This document shows, one piece after another, positions 52,402 to 62,448 of a stretch of 64,000 nt of DNA. Within the stretch, counting starts at the first letter, position 1. Each line of letters begins with the position of its first letter. Both the position numbers and the translations under genes were made by a program. The DNA is from Geothrix sp. (GTDB lineage Bacteria; Acidobacteriota; Holophagae; Holophagales; Holophagaceae), in the NCBI RefSeq assembly GCF_030219325.1, contig NZ_CP126625.1, positions 496,001 to 560,000 of the forward strand. Reading direction: 5' to 3'. The notes under the pieces were generated by a model. It saw only the letters and a list, made by a program, of their open reading frames with translations. It searched no databases and was not told where the DNA came from.

Positions 52402-54012
52402 ATGACCAAGTATGTGTTCGTGACCGGTGGCGTGCTTTCAAGCCTGGGCAAGGGCATCGCCGCGGCGAGCCTCGGTGCGCTGCTGGAGGCCCGCGGCCTC
52501 AAGGTCACGCTCATGAAGATGGATCCCTACCTCAACGTGGATCCGGGCACCATGTCGCCCTTCCAGCACGGCGAGGTCTTCGTCACCGACGATGGCGCCG
52601 AGACCGACCTCGACCTGGGCCACTACGAGCGCTTCACCTCCGTGCCCACCACCCAGAACCACACCATCACCACGGGCCGCATCTACAACACGGTGATCCA
52701 GAAGGAGCGCCGTGGCGACTACCTGGGCAAGACCGTGCAGGTGATCCCGCACATCACGGACGAGATCAAGGGCGTGATGAAGAAGGTCGCCAAGGACATG
52801 GACGTGGTGATCGTGGAGATCGGCGGCACCGTGGGCGACATCGAGAGCCAGCCGTTCCTGGAGGCCATCCGCCAGTTCAAGCTGGAGGCGGGCCTTGACT
52901 CGCAGATGAAGGCCAACGCCATCAACATGCACCTGACCTACGTGCCCTACATCAAGACCGCGGGCGAGCTGAAATCGAAGCCCACCCAGCACAGCGTGAA
53001 GGAGCTGCGGGCCCTGGGCATCCAGCCCGACGTGCTGCTCTGCCGCGCCGACGTGGACATCCCCCGGGACCTGAAGGACAAGATCGCCCTGTTCTGCTCC
53101 GTGACGCCCGATGCCGTGTTCAGTGGCCGCGATGCCCACTCCATCTACGAGGTGCCCCTGAACCTGCACCTCGAGGGCCTGGACACCAAGGTCGCCGCGC
53201 TGCTGGGCCTGGGCGAAAAGACGCCGGACCTCAGCGCCTGGCAGAACCTGCTGCACCGCATCCGCAACCCCAAGGGCAGCGTGCGCATCGCCGTGGTGGG
53301 CAAGTACGTGGAGTTCAAGGAGAGCTACAAGAGCCTCATCGAGGCCCTGCATCACGCGGGCTACGGGCTGGAGACCCAGGTCGACCTCAAGTGGATCGAG
53401 GCCGAGGAGCTGGAGGACCAGGATCCGGCCGGCTTCCTCCAGGACTGCCACGGCATCCTGGTGCCCGGCGGCTTCGGCGTGCGTGGCACCCGCGGCATGA
53501 TCAAGTCCATCCAGTACGCCCGCGAGCAGCGCATCCCCTTCTTCGGCATCTGCCTCGGCATGCAGATGGCCTCCGTGGAGTTCGCCCGGAACGTGGTGGG
53601 CCTCGAGGGGGCCGATTCCACGGAGTTCGACGACGCGCCCAAGCACCGCGTCATCTTCAAGCTGCGCGAACTCGTGGACGTGGAGGAGCTGGGCGGGACC
53701 ATGCGCCTGGGGGCCTACCCCTGCCGCCTCACCGCCGGCAGCCAGGGCGCCAGGGCCTACGGCGCCACCGAGATCAGCGAGCGCCACCGCCACCGCTACG
53801 AGTTCAACCACGAGTACCGGAAGGCCCTGGAGGACAAGGGCCTGTCGTTCACCGGCATGAGCCCGGATGGCGTCTTCGTGGAGATCGTGGAGCTGAAGGA
53901 CCATCCCTACTTCCTGGCCTGCCAGTTCCACCCCGAGTTCAAGAGCCGCCCCCTGAGCCCCCACCCCCTCTTCACGGCCTTCGTGAAGGCCAGCACCGAC
54001 ACCCGGGGCTGA
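52402..54012 (+). CDS. pyrG: CTP synthase
   Basis: 536-residue amidoligase. Synthase part: [88 protein letters not shown]. Glutamine amidotransferase part: [13 protein letters not shown], the Cys nucleophile in [18 protein letters not shown], and the final HPEFKSRP His-Glu. All catalytic residues present. Makes CTP from UTP and glutamine. Confidence 0.97.
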   Translation: MTKYVFVTGGVLSSLGKGIAAASLGALLEARGLKVTLMKMDPYLNVDPGTMSPFQHGEVFVTDDGAETDLDLGHYERFTSVPTTQNHTITTGRIYNTVIQKERRGDYLGKTVQVIPHITDEIKGVMKKVAKDMDVVIVEIGGTVGDIESQPFLEAIRQFKLEAGLDSQMKANAINMHLTYVPYIKTAGELKSKPTQHSVKELRALGIQPDVLLCRADVDIPRDLKDKIALFCSVTPDAVFSGRDAHSIYEVPLNLHLEGLDTKVAALLGLGEKTPDLSAWQNLLHRIRNPKGSVRIAVVGKYVEFKESYKSLIEALHHAGYGLETQVDLKWIEAEELEDQDPAGFLQDCHGILVPGGFGVRGTRGMIKSIQYAREQRIPFFGICLGMQMASVEFARNVVGLEGADSTEFDDAPKHRVIFKLRELVDVEELGGTMRLGAYPCRLTAGSQGARAYGATEISERHRHRYEFNHEYRKALEDKGLSFTGMSPDGVFVEIVELKDHPYFLACQFHPEFKSRPLSPHPLFTAFVKASTDTRG

Positions 54013-54272
54013 ACTGGACCGGGATCAGCTGTCGCGACAGGGGGCCAGCCTCTGTCACGACGGCGGTTGCAAGGAATCTGAAAGGTTGACGGTGGTCCAA
54101 TGGGATCGCCGCGAAGATTATCCATGGGTAATCAAAAGAGGCATCGTATTACGACTCAAGAGTCATCTTTGCTCTTGCCATCAAAAACGATCTAAATATC
54201 ATTTATATGGACCCGGGCCCTCCAGGTGGACCGGCACTCCAGTTCATTGCCATCGTCGACGGAGGAAGGATC
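54013..54272 (+). promoter_or_regulatory. AT-rich leader of the ATP-citrate lyase genes with three palindromes
   Basis: 260 bases without a gene. CTGTCGCGACAG (54029-54040) is a perfect 12-base palindrome; GATTATCCATGGGTAATC (54114-54131) and GACTCAAGAGTC (54153-54164) are inverted repeats. The 3' third is unusually AT-rich for this genome. Operators or promoter elements for aclB-aclA are likely here, but none can be assigned to a regulator. Confidence 0.4.
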
Positions 54273-55550
54273 ATGCAACTTTCGGGCTTGCGACACGGCT
54301 CCAGGCTTCTGCAGCTGGTCGAGTTCCCCACGGCGGAGTTCATCGATGGCTCCGCGACCAACCAGGACATCCAGCAGTTCCTCGAGAAGCACAGGAAGCT
54401 GGTGGTGAAGCCGGCCTTCTACGGCGGCGTGGGCAAGAAGGGGAAGGCCGGCCTGGTGCGGGTGGTGAGCACCCTCCAGGAAGCCCTCCAGGCCAAGCGG
54501 GACCTGTTCTTCGCCCAGCACGTCTACGGGAACAAGACGGTCACGGCCAATGGCGTGACCATGGAGGCCTTCGTCCCGTCGGATCTGGAGGTCTACTTCA
54601 GCATCTCCAGCTCCAGCGTGCACCGCGGTCCGGTGTTCACCATCACACCCTGGGGTGGGGTGGACATCGAGGAGCTGCCGGCTGAAAAGAAGGCCGTGGT
54701 GGAGATCGATCCGTTCATCGGGATCAACGCCTTCGAGATCACCAACGCCCTCACGGATACCGGCTGCCCCGAGGCCTTCATCTCGGCCCTGGTCCAGCAC
54801 CTGCCCAAGCTGTGGGAGCTCTACGACGGCTACGGCCTGACCACCATCGAGCTCAACCCCATCCGCGTGCAGCGCAAGGGCAACCAGGTGCTGCCCGTGG
54901 CCTGCGACGTGAAGGCCAGCTTCGACCAGGACAACCCGGCCTGGAAGCGCATCGGCCTGCCGGATGCCCTCTTCCAGACGGAGACCACGGCCTTCGAGGC
55001 GGACATCAACGAGCTGCGCACCTACCAGGGCCAGAGCGACGTGCTGGAGATGAACCCGAACGGCAGCATCATCCCCTTCATGTTCGGCGGCGGGGCCAAC
55101 AGCGCCGGCACCGAGACCCTGGGCGAGGCGGCCATCTTCTCGTCTGACTTTGGCGGAAACCCCCCCTACGAGAAGATCTACGAGATCAGCCGCATCGCCT
55201 TCGAGCACTGGTATGACAAGGCCAGCATGCTGCTGCTCATCGGGGGCAAGGCCAACAACACGGACATCTACGTGACCTTCAAAGGCGTGTTCGACGCCCT
55301 GCGCGATCACGTGTCCAAGGCTGGCTGGAAGCCGCTCTACGTGGTGATCGGGCGGGGCGGTCCCAACGTCGTGAAGGGCATGTTCTACGCCAAGGACATC
55401 CTCGACCGGCTGCGCTTCCCCTACAAGGTGTTCGGGCACGACACCTCGATGATCCTCACGCTCGAATACGCGAAGAAGGTGGACGAGTGGTGGCGGGCCG
55501 AAGGCGCAGAGGCCTACCGCAAGCAGATTGAAACCCAGGTCCGGGCCTAG
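54273..55550 (+). CDS. aclB: ATP-citrate lyase, ATP-grasp subunit
   Basis: 425-residue subunit equivalent to the N-terminal ATP-grasp/citrate-binding half of eukaryotic ACLY (AclB of Chlorobium). ATG 54273 follows GGAGGAAGG. Seen: KLVVKPAFYGGVGKKGKAGLVR (ATP-grasp lysines), VTMEAFVPSDLEVYFSISSSSVHRG, TTIELNPIRV, FMFGGGANSAGTETLGE, and IGGKANNTDIYVTFKG of the citrate-binding part. With AclA it would cleave citrate with ATP and CoA into acetyl-CoA and oxaloacetate. Ten bases separate the two genes. Confidence 0.88.
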   Translation: MQLSGLRHGSRLLQLVEFPTAEFIDGSATNQDIQQFLEKHRKLVVKPAFYGGVGKKGKAGLVRVVSTLQEALQAKRDLFFAQHVYGNKTVTANGVTMEAFVPSDLEVYFSISSSSVHRGPVFTITPWGGVDIEELPAEKKAVVEIDPFIGINAFEITNALTDTGCPEAFISALVQHLPKLWELYDGYGLTTIELNPIRVQRKGNQVLPVACDVKASFDQDNPAWKRIGLPDALFQTETTAFEADINELRTYQGQSDVLEMNPNGSIIPFMFGGGANSAGTETLGEAAIFSSDFGGNPPYEKIYEISRIAFEHWYDKASMLLLIGGKANNTDIYVTFKGVFDALRDHVSKAGWKPLYVVIGRGGPNVVKGMFYAKDILDRLRFPYKVFGHDTSMILTLEYAKKVDEWWRAEGAEAYRKQIETQVRA

Positions 55551-55559
55551 GAGACAGCC

Positions 55560-58286
55560 ATGCGACGACTGAAGACGAAGCCTTTCCCCTACTACGTGGG
55601 CCTGCACTCCCTCGAAGAGCTGGTCACCCGCGAGCACCGCGTCTGCGTCATGAACATCCTGGGCAGCGAAAGCCGCAAGGTGACGCCCGTGTCCCACGAG
55701 TACAGCGGTGGCAACATCGTGGCCGGCGTGCAGTATGGCCGCCGGGGCAGCCTGGAGACGAAGCTGGGGCCCATTCCCGTCTACCGCAGCATCCGCGAGG
55801 TCATGGAGAAGGGCATCGCCTTCGACATGGGCGTGGTCTACATTCCGCCCCAGGGCGTGTGCAAGGCGGTCTCCGAGCTGGTGACGCACAACGAGGCGCT
55901 CAAGCGCATCGTGATCGTCACCGAGAAGGTGCCGGCCCGGGACTCCCGCAACATCCGGGCCCTCTGCCAGGAAGCCGGCGTGGACGTCATCGGCGCCAAC
56001 TGCCTGGGCATGGCCAACGCCTGGGACCGGGTCCGCATCGGCGGCAGCCTGGGCGGCGATCACCCCGATGAGACGCTCGTGAAGGGCTCCATCGCCATCC
56101 ACTCCAACTCCGGCAACTTCACCACCACCATGGCGGAGTACCTCCGCACCGCGGGCTTCGGCATCAGCACGGCCGTGTCCAGCGGCAAGGACGTCTACAT
56201 CCACTTCGCCCTGCCCGAGTTCCTCTACGCGGCGCAGAACGATCCCCGCACCAAGGCCGTGGTGATCTACGTCGAGCCCGGCGGCTACTACGAGAAGATG
56301 GCGCTGGACTGGATCAAGGACCGCACCTTCGGTTTCACCAAGCCGATCATCGCCTGCGTCACCGGGCGCTGGAAGAAGAACATCACCCGGGCCTGCGGCC
56401 ATGCGGGGGCGCTGTCGGGAAGCGGCGACGACGCCGAGAGCAAGGAACGCTGGTTCGACGAGTACTTCGGGGTGGACGTCTTCGACCCGAAGACCTGCCA
56501 GGTCAGCAAGCGGGGCGTGCGCGTCTCCAGCATTCAGTACATCCCGGACGCCGTGCGGGCCGTCTACGAGAAGATCGACGAGAAGCCCGATTTCCCCACC
56601 ACGGGCGACCTGTCCCTGAAACTGTGGCTGGGCGATGCCCTGGTGAAGCTGCCCTCGTCGCTGGACCTTCCCATCAGCCAGGCTCCAGCGCCCTATGACC
56701 ACCAGATCATCGAAGTGAACAAGCAGGTGGGCGCCCACTACCTGCGGCAGAACATGGCCGACAAGTCCGGCGCCTCCCGGATGAGCCCGGAGACCCAGGT
56801 GGCGGAGCTGCACGGGAAGACGGTGCTGGACCTGTCCCTGAACACCCTGGAGGAGAACCTCTTCTTCTCGCTGGCCAAGGTGCTGCCGGAGAAGGCGGAC
56901 ATCCCCACGCTCAACCTCATCCTGAACCTGTTCATGAAGATCGACGAGCGGCGCATGGAGCTCATCGACGTGGGCCGGGCCAACGGGTGCCTTCCGAATG
57001 CCTGCCTGGCCTCCCAGATCGCCCTGGTGGGCGACAAGGAGCTGCTGGCGAAATCCCGGGACCACTCTCGGTTCATCATCGACCTCATCCGCGAGTTCGG
57101 TCTGGATGAGCACACGAAGACCTTCCCCCCGGAGCTGGACGCCTTCGTGGAGAAGCACCTGCTGCGGCCGGAGCCCTCCAGGAAGACGGACGTGTCCGAG
57201 CTGCTGTTCAAGGAGGTCAAGAAGTCCAAGAAGTCCTGCGTGGCCCTGAAGGTCTGCCAGCACATCATCGACCTGGCCGAGAAGCGGGGCCTCGAGATCC
57301 GGGATACCTACGAGTTCCTGCTGGCCACCATCGCCGTGTGCATCCTCTGGAACCCCATGCTGGAGAAGCGCATCAGCCGGCAGCTCGTGGAGGACGCGGT
57401 CACCTACTTCTACCTCATGTCCCGCGTGGTGGCCTATTCCGTGGTGAACCGGGAGCACAACCCCCACTGGAAGAAGCTGGTGGACCAGAAGCTGTCCAAC
57501 CTCAACCACAGCTTCACGGAGAACGCGTTCAAGGTGCTCTTCGGCCACGTCCCGAGCCCCCTGGAGCTGCTGGAATTCCAGACGATGCTGGGGCTCACGC
57601 TCACCAACGGCCCCGGTACCCTCTCCTCGAAGGGGGCCAAGGAGAGCGTCAGCGCCCGCAACGACATCTCCATGGCCTTCGTGGGCTTCCTGGCGAACAC
57701 CGGCCGCGCGCACGGCGGCAACGGCTATGAGGCCATCGAATTCCTGCTGGAGCAGTTCCGCGGCGTGGAGCTGGCGGATCCCGGCGATCCGGCCCATGGC
57801 CTGGACCTGAAGGGGATGGCGAACCGGGCCGCCCGGGCCTATGGCGCCTACAAGAAGCAGGCCCAGGAAGTGGAGGATGTCGTCGTCAAGCCCATCCCCT
57901 GCATCAACCATCCGGTCTTCCGCGGCAACAAGATCAACGTGGATCCGCGGGAGCAGTTCGTGTCGGGGATGCTCGCCGAGAAGGGGGTCTACAACGCCTT
58001 CTGGGAGTTCTACCGCCTGCTGGTGAAGGAGCTCTATGCGGAAGGCGTGACCAAGAACGTCTTCTGCGTGAACGTGGACGCCGTCCTGGCGGTGATCACC
58101 CTGAAGCTGGTGTGGAAGGACTACCAGGCCGGCCGGATCTCCCTCCGCCAGGTCCAGGAGCTGGCCTTCACGCTCTTCCTGTTCGGCCGCACCATCGGCG
58201 CCACCGCCGAGATCGCCGACCACCGGGACCGCGGGCTGGACATGGACTGCCGCACGCAGGAGCGTGACCTGACCTACGTTCTTTAG
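55560..58286 (+). CDS. aclA: ATP-citrate lyase, large (CoA-binding plus citrate-synthase-like) subunit
   Basis: 908 residues. Part 1 (about 1-350) is succinyl-CoA-synthetase alpha-like, with the phosphohistidine H281 (CGHAGALSGSGDD) and SNSGNFTTTMAEY. Part 2 (about 570-908) is a citrate-synthase-like domain: LTNGPGTLSSKGAKESVSARND, GRAHGGNGYEAIEFLLEQF, and NVDAVLAVITLKL with Asp840, aligning to the catalytic Asp of human ACLY. The middle (about 350-570) is longer than in the 610-residue Chlorobium AclA and has no counterpart I know. Ribosome site GGAG before ATG. Confidence 0.85.
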   Translation: MRRLKTKPFPYYVGLHSLEELVTREHRVCVMNILGSESRKVTPVSHEYSGGNIVAGVQYGRRGSLETKLGPIPVYRSIREVMEKGIAFDMGVVYIPPQGVCKAVSELVTHNEALKRIVIVTEKVPARDSRNIRALCQEAGVDVIGANCLGMANAWDRVRIGGSLGGDHPDETLVKGSIAIHSNSGNFTTTMAEYLRTAGFGISTAVSSGKDVYIHFALPEFLYAAQNDPRTKAVVIYVEPGGYYEKMALDWIKDRTFGFTKPIIACVTGRWKKNITRACGHAGALSGSGDDAESKERWFDEYFGVDVFDPKTCQVSKRGVRVSSIQYIPDAVRAVYEKIDEKPDFPTTGDLSLKLWLGDALVKLPSSLDLPISQAPAPYDHQIIEVNKQVGAHYLRQNMADKSGASRMSPETQVAELHGKTVLDLSLNTLEENLFFSLAKVLPEKADIPTLNLILNLFMKIDERRMELIDVGRANGCLPNACLASQIALVGDKELLAKSRDHSRFIIDLIREFGLDEHTKTFPPELDAFVEKHLLRPEPSRKTDVSELLFKEVKKSKKSCVALKVCQHIIDLAEKRGLEIRDTYEFLLATIAVCILWNPMLEKRISRQLVEDAVTYFYLMSRVVAYSVVNREHNPHWKKLVDQKLSNLNHSFTENAFKVLFGHVPSPLELLEFQTMLGLTLTNGPGTLSSKGAKESVSARNDISMAFVGFLANTGRAHGGNGYEAIEFLLEQFRGVELADPGDPAHGLDLKGMANRAARAYGAYKKQAQEVEDVVVKPIPCINHPVFRGNKINVDPREQFVSGMLAEKGVYNAFWEFYRLLVKELYAEGVTKNVFCVNVDAVLAVITLKLVWKDYQAGRISLRQVQELAFTLFLFGRTIGATAEIADHRDRGLDMDCRTQERDLTYVL

Positions 58287-58301
58287 CCTCGTTGGGTATA
58301 G

Positions 58302-58333
58302 AAAAAGGGCGGGCCAGATGGCCCGCCCTTTTT
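58302..58333. terminator. Bidirectional terminator between aclA and gltA
   Basis: AAAAAGGGCGGGCC-AGAT-GGCCCGCCCTTTTT: ten-base-pair stem with A and T tracts on both sides, so it can stop both convergent transcripts. Confidence 0.93.
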
Positions 58334-58350
58334 GTGCAGGGGAAGAACGT

Positions 58351-59658
58351 CTATCGCCCGCCCTTGGTGGCCCACTCTTCGAGCATGGCGGTGGTGACGG
58401 ACTTGGGGCGCTCCAGGGCATAGCCCAGGGCGCGGTCCCAGGTGATGTTGGCCAGCACGCCGATGGCGCGGCCCACGCCGAAGAGCACGGTGTAGAAGTC
58501 GTAGTCGGTGAGGCCGTAGTACCACTGAATGACGCCGCTCTGGGCATCCACGTTGGGCCAGGGGTTCTTGGTCTTGCCCTGCTCGGTGAGCACGCCCGGG
58601 GCCACGCGGTAGATCATGTTGACCAGCTTGAAGAGCGGATCGTTGGGCAGGTGCTTCTGGCAGAACTCCATCTGGGCGGTGTAGCGGGGATCGGTCTTGC
58701 GCAGCACGGCGTGGCCGTAGCCGGGAATGACGTGGCCGGAGTTCAGCGTGTCCCAGAGGGCCTGCTTGACGTTCTCCTCGGTGGGTTCGGCGCCGTTGAG
58801 CTTCTTCTGGAAGTCCTTGATCCAGTCCAGCACTTCCTGGTTGGCCAGGCCGTGGAGGGGGCCGGCCAGGCCGTTGAGGCCGGCGCTGAAGCTGTAGTAG
58901 GCATCGGACAGGGCGGAGGCCACCAGGTGCGTGGTGTGGGCGCTGACGTTGCCGCTCTCGTGGTCGCTGTGGAGGATGAAGTACATCCGGGACACATCGT
59001 CATAGGGTTTGGCGATGCCCATCATGTGGGCGAAGTTGGCGCCGAAGTCGAGCTCGTAGTTGCCGGGGATGATGTCCCCGTTCTTGTACTTGTAGCGGTA
59101 GATGAAGGCGGCGATCTCGGGCAGCTTGGCCAGCAGGTCGCAGGCATCCTCGTACATTGAGTCCCAGTAGTCGTTCTTCTTCAGGCTGTGGTACAGCTTG
59201 TTGAACTTGCTCTCCTTCTGCATGGCGAGCACCGCCGTGGAGAGCATCACCATCGGGTGGCTGTCCTTGGGCAGGGCGCGCAGCACGTCGAAGACGTAGG
59301 CGGGCACCTTGGCGCGGGACTTGAAGTCCTGGTGGATCTCCTCGGCTTCGGCCGCCGTGGGGATCTCGCCGGTGAGCATGAAGTACCAGAAGGACTCCAC
59401 CGTCGGGTACTCGGCGCCCGGCAGCTTGGGCAGGGCCGCGAAGGTCTCGGGGATGTTCTTGCCGCGGAAGCGGATGCCCTCCTGGGAATCGAGGTAGGAG
59501 AGGTCGGTCACCAGGCACTTGATGTCCCGGGCGCCGCCGATGCACTGGTCGATGGTGACCTCGTCGATGACGACCTTGCCGAACTCCTTCAGGAGCCGGG
59601 TGGTGCGGGGCCGGTGCTCCTCGATCATTTCCTTCAGACGGGTTTTGAGGCGGGTCAT
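58351..59658 (-). CDS. gltA: Citrate synthase, eukaryotic-like type
   Basis: 435-residue citrate synthase closest by motif to mitochondrial and Geobacter-type enzymes: LPKLPGAEYPTVESFWYFMLTGE, FILHSDHESGNVSAHTTHLVASAL, SFSAGLNGLAGPLHGLANQ, GYGHAVLRKTDPRY, and NVDAQSGVIQWYYGL. Catalytic His (HSDHE, LHG) and Asp (NVDAQ) are present. ATG 59658 follows AGGAG. It lies back to back with the ATP-citrate lyase genes, so synthesis and cleavage of citrate are encoded side by side. Confidence 0.94.
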   Translation of the reverse strand: MTRLKTRLKEMIEEHRPRTTRLLKEFGKVVIDEVTIDQCIGGARDIKCLVTDLSYLDSQEGIRFRGKNIPETFAALPKLPGAEYPTVESFWYFMLTGEIPTAAEAEEIHQDFKSRAKVPAYVFDVLRALPKDSHPMVMLSTAVLAMQKESKFNKLYHSLKKNDYWDSMYEDACDLLAKLPEIAAFIYRYKYKNGDIIPGNYELDFGANFAHMMGIAKPYDDVSRMYFILHSDHESGNVSAHTTHLVASALSDAYYSFSAGLNGLAGPLHGLANQEVLDWIKDFQKKLNGAEPTEENVKQALWDTLNSGHVIPGYGHAVLRKTDPRYTAQMEFCQKHLPNDPLFKLVNMIYRVAPGVLTEQGKTKNPWPNVDAQSGVIQWYYGLTDYDFYTVLFGVGRAIGVLANITWDRALGYALERPKSVTTAMLEEWATKGGR

Positions 59659-59830
59659 GGGGCGGCTCCTGTAAAAAAGGGATGGGAAGGAATGGGTGCG
59701 ACGGGAGAGACTGAAAGGCAGAGAGCGCTCTTTTGATGATGTATCAATCATTTATGAGCGTTCAAAAATCGAGTTGGGCGTTCCGGGGAATCGTCAGGGC
59801 AGAGTATTACCTTTGAGCAAAGGATGTTCC

Positions 59831-60832
59831 GTGACCTTGGTCAATCTATCCTTGCGGGTCCTTAAAGGGGGTGCAGGTCCCCTGGTCAGCATGATCTTGG
59901 GGTTGGCAACCTTCGGGCTCGCGGCCCAGGAGACCCCCCGCCCCAACCGGCTGGCCTGGTTCGAGGGATTTCCGGAGCCCCTGCCTGAGGGCGTCAATGA
60001 GCTGGTCCTCGAAGCCACGAGCCAGATGCTGCGTCCGGATCTGGAGCGGAGCGCCGATGGCCGCACCTTCGCGCGGCTGGACGGTGAGGCCTGGCAGCTG
60101 ACTGGAGACTGGGCCCTGAAGGCCGGCTCCTCCCGGATCAACGTCCGGGCCCGGGTGGCCTACCGCTCCGGTGGCATCGCCGATCAGGCCATCTGGAACT
60201 GGCACCAGCTGTTCAACATGCCCCAGGGGGGCCGGGAGGACGCACCGAAGAACCGGCTCGTCTACCACCTGGAGCGGGATGGCCGCGTCATCGGGGATCT
60301 CACCCGCCCCGGCTGGGCGCTCATGGATCTGGATGTGGCCTGGGTCCGCCCCTTCGGCACGGCCGAGGCCGGCGGGAGGGTCGGAGCCTCCATCCAGCTG
60401 CCCACCGGTCGACAGGCCGACTTTTCTGGCAGCGGCGGCACCGATGGTCTGGTGGGAGCCGCCCTGTGGCGACGGTACGGGCGTTGGCGCTTCTTCGGAC
60501 AGGTGGAGCGCGTGTGGTTGGGCCTTCCCGAACACAGCCCCCTGCGCGCCGTCATGGACCAGACCTCCTTCAGCCGGGCCTGGGGCAGCCTGGGCTGGGT
60601 GGGCGAGGGGCCGGGACTGCTCTCCGGCCTCGGGATCGAAGTCAGCCTGGGCTATGCCGGCAGCCCCTATCGCACCGGCCTGTCCCGCCTCGACCGCGCC
60701 GGCTGGCAGCAGCACTGGACCCTCCGCCACACGCGGCTCCCCCGGTGGCGCTTCGGGTTCAGCGAGGAGGCGGGCACCTTCACCGCCCCGGACCTGTCGG
60801 CCTTCGTGGCCTATCGCTTCGGGGAGCGCTGA
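59831..60832 (+). CDS. DUF3187-like outer-membrane protein
   Basis: 333-residue exported protein. A GTG start at 59831 follows AAAGGA; signal peptide SMILGLATFGLAAQE. The mature protein is beta-rich with aromatic-girdle pattern (IWNWHQLFNMPQGGREDAPKN, FGTAEAGGRVGASIQLPTG, FSRAWGSLGWVG) and ends VAYRFGER. The motif W-H-x-L-F-x-M-P-x-G-G-R matches DUF3187 proteins as I know them. Divergent from gltA. Function unknown; 37 bases before lysS. Confidence 0.75.
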   Translation: MTLVNLSLRVLKGGAGPLVSMILGLATFGLAAQETPRPNRLAWFEGFPEPLPEGVNELVLEATSQMLRPDLERSADGRTFARLDGEAWQLTGDWALKAGSSRINVRARVAYRSGGIADQAIWNWHQLFNMPQGGREDAPKNRLVYHLERDGRVIGDLTRPGWALMDLDVAWVRPFGTAEAGGRVGASIQLPTGRQADFSGSGGTDGLVGAALWRRYGRWRFFGQVERVWLGLPEHSPLRAVMDQTSFSRAWGSLGWVGEGPGLLSGLGIEVSLGYAGSPYRTGLSRLDRAGWQQHWTLRHTRLPRWRFGFSEEAGTFTAPDLSAFVAYRFGER

Positions 60833-60869
60833 TCGTCCGGTACACTACATGGTTCGTGTCGGAGTCTCC

Positions 60870-62381
60870 ATGCAGCCCAACCAGTACCGCGATGTGCGCC
60901 TTGAGAAGCTCGAGAAGCTGAAGGCTCTCGGCATCGAAGCCTGGCCCCGGAAGGCCAAGCGCACCCACGGCCTCGCCGAGCTGGCCACGATCTACGCCGA
61001 TGCCGAAGCCTGGCCCAACGAGAAGCTGGAAGGCCTTGAGCTCAGCGTGTCGGTCATGGGCCGCATCCTCACCATCCGCGAGATGGGCAAGAGCGTCTTC
61101 GCGCATCTCACCGAGAACGGCGAGAAGATCCAGGGCTTCTTCCGCATGAACGACCTGTCCGAGACCAGCTGGGAGACCATCAAGCTCCTGGACATGGGCG
61201 ACTTCATCAGCGTCACGGGCCCGCTCATGCGCACCAAGACCGGCGAGCTGAGCGTGCGGGTGAAGGAGATCCAGTTCCTCAGCAAGGCCCTGCTGCCCCT
61301 GCCCGAGAAGTGGCACGGCCTGCAGGACAAGGAGCAGCGCTACCGCCAGCGCTACCTGGACCTCGTCTCCAACGGCGACGTGCTGAAGACCTTCCAGACC
61401 CGGTCGCGCATCGTGAGCGCCGTGCGCCGCTTCATGGAGGACCAGGGCTACCTCGAGGTCGAGACGCCCATGATGCAGCCCATTCCGGGCGGCGCCACGG
61501 CCCGGCCCTTCATCACGCACCACAACGCCCTGGACATGGCCCTCTACCTGCGCATTGCGCCGGAGCTGTATCTCAAGCGGCTCATCGTGGGCGGCTTCGA
61601 GAAGGTCTTCGAGATCAACCGGAACTTCCGCAACGAGGGCCTCAGCGTCCGGCACAATCCCGAGTTCACCATGATGGAGTTCTACGCGGCCGGCCAGGAC
61701 CTGCGGGACATGATGGCGCTGACCGAAGGCCTGATCTCCACGGTGGCCCGGTCCGTGGTGGGCTCCGAGGCCCTGCCTTGGGGCGAGCAGGTGATCTCCT
61801 ACGCCGCGCCCTTCCGCCGCCTGACCATGAAGGACGCCATTGCCGAGTACGGCGGCATCGACCGCCACCTGCTGGAGGACGGCGACAGCGTGCGGGCCCT
61901 GGCCAGGACCGTGCACGTCGAGGACGTGGACAAGAAGACCGTGGGCTTCCTGCTGGGCGACCTCTTCGAGTACCATGTCGAGAAGCAGCTCGTCCAGCCC
62001 ACCTTCATCACGGACTATCCCATCGAGCTGTCACCCCTCACCAAGACTCTGGAGGGCGATGACCGCTTCGTGGACCGCTTCGAGCTGTTCATCGGCGGCA
62101 TGGAGATTGCGAACGCCTACTCCGAGCTGAACGATCCCATCGACCAGATGGGCCGCTTCCAGGCCCAGATGGATGAGCGGGAAGCGGGCAACGATGAGGC
62201 CATGCTGCTGGACCAGGACTTCATCACCAGCCTCGAGCACGGCTTCCCGCCCTGCGGCGGCGAAGGCATCGGCATCGACCGCCTGGTCATGCTGCTCACC
62301 AACAGCGCCAGCATCCGCGACGTCATCCTCTTCCCCCTCATGCGCCCGACGAAACCCCAGGAAGGCGGGGAGACCGAGTAG
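60870..62381 (+). CDS. lysS: Lysyl-tRNA synthetase (class II)
   Basis: 503-residue class IIb synthetase. OB-fold anticodon domain (VMGRILTIREMGKSVFAHL), then motif 1 (FMEDQGYLEVETPMMQPIPGGATARPF), motif 2 (RNFRNEGLSVRHNPEFTMMEFY) and motif 3 (GIGIDRLVMLLTNSASIRDVILFP). ATG 60870 follows GGAG; an ATG at 60849 is an alternative. All substrate-binding residues are present. Confidence 0.96.
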   Translation: MQPNQYRDVRLEKLEKLKALGIEAWPRKAKRTHGLAELATIYADAEAWPNEKLEGLELSVSVMGRILTIREMGKSVFAHLTENGEKIQGFFRMNDLSETSWETIKLLDMGDFISVTGPLMRTKTGELSVRVKEIQFLSKALLPLPEKWHGLQDKEQRYRQRYLDLVSNGDVLKTFQTRSRIVSAVRRFMEDQGYLEVETPMMQPIPGGATARPFITHHNALDMALYLRIAPELYLKRLIVGGFEKVFEINRNFRNEGLSVRHNPEFTMMEFYAAGQDLRDMMALTEGLISTVARSVVGSEALPWGEQVISYAAPFRRLTMKDAIAEYGGIDRHLLEDGDSVRALARTVHVEDVDKKTVGFLLGDLFEYHVEKQLVQPTFITDYPIELSPLTKTLEGDDRFVDRFELFIGGMEIANAYSELNDPIDQMGRFQAQMDEREAGNDEAMLLDQDFITSLEHGFPPCGGEGIGIDRLVMLLTNSASIRDVILFPLMRPTKPQEGGETE

Positions 62382-62448
62382 CCGCCCGATGTGACGGAAT
62401 CTCGCTTGACCCGCTGCCATACTGGAACCCTTGATCTTTGGAGGCCCC

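Noticed and set aside
54192-58547. A very long open frame on the minus strand opposite aclBA
   Set aside because: It mirrors the codon bias of two well-supported plus-strand genes, is His/Gly/Val-rich low-quality protein, and has no ribosome site.
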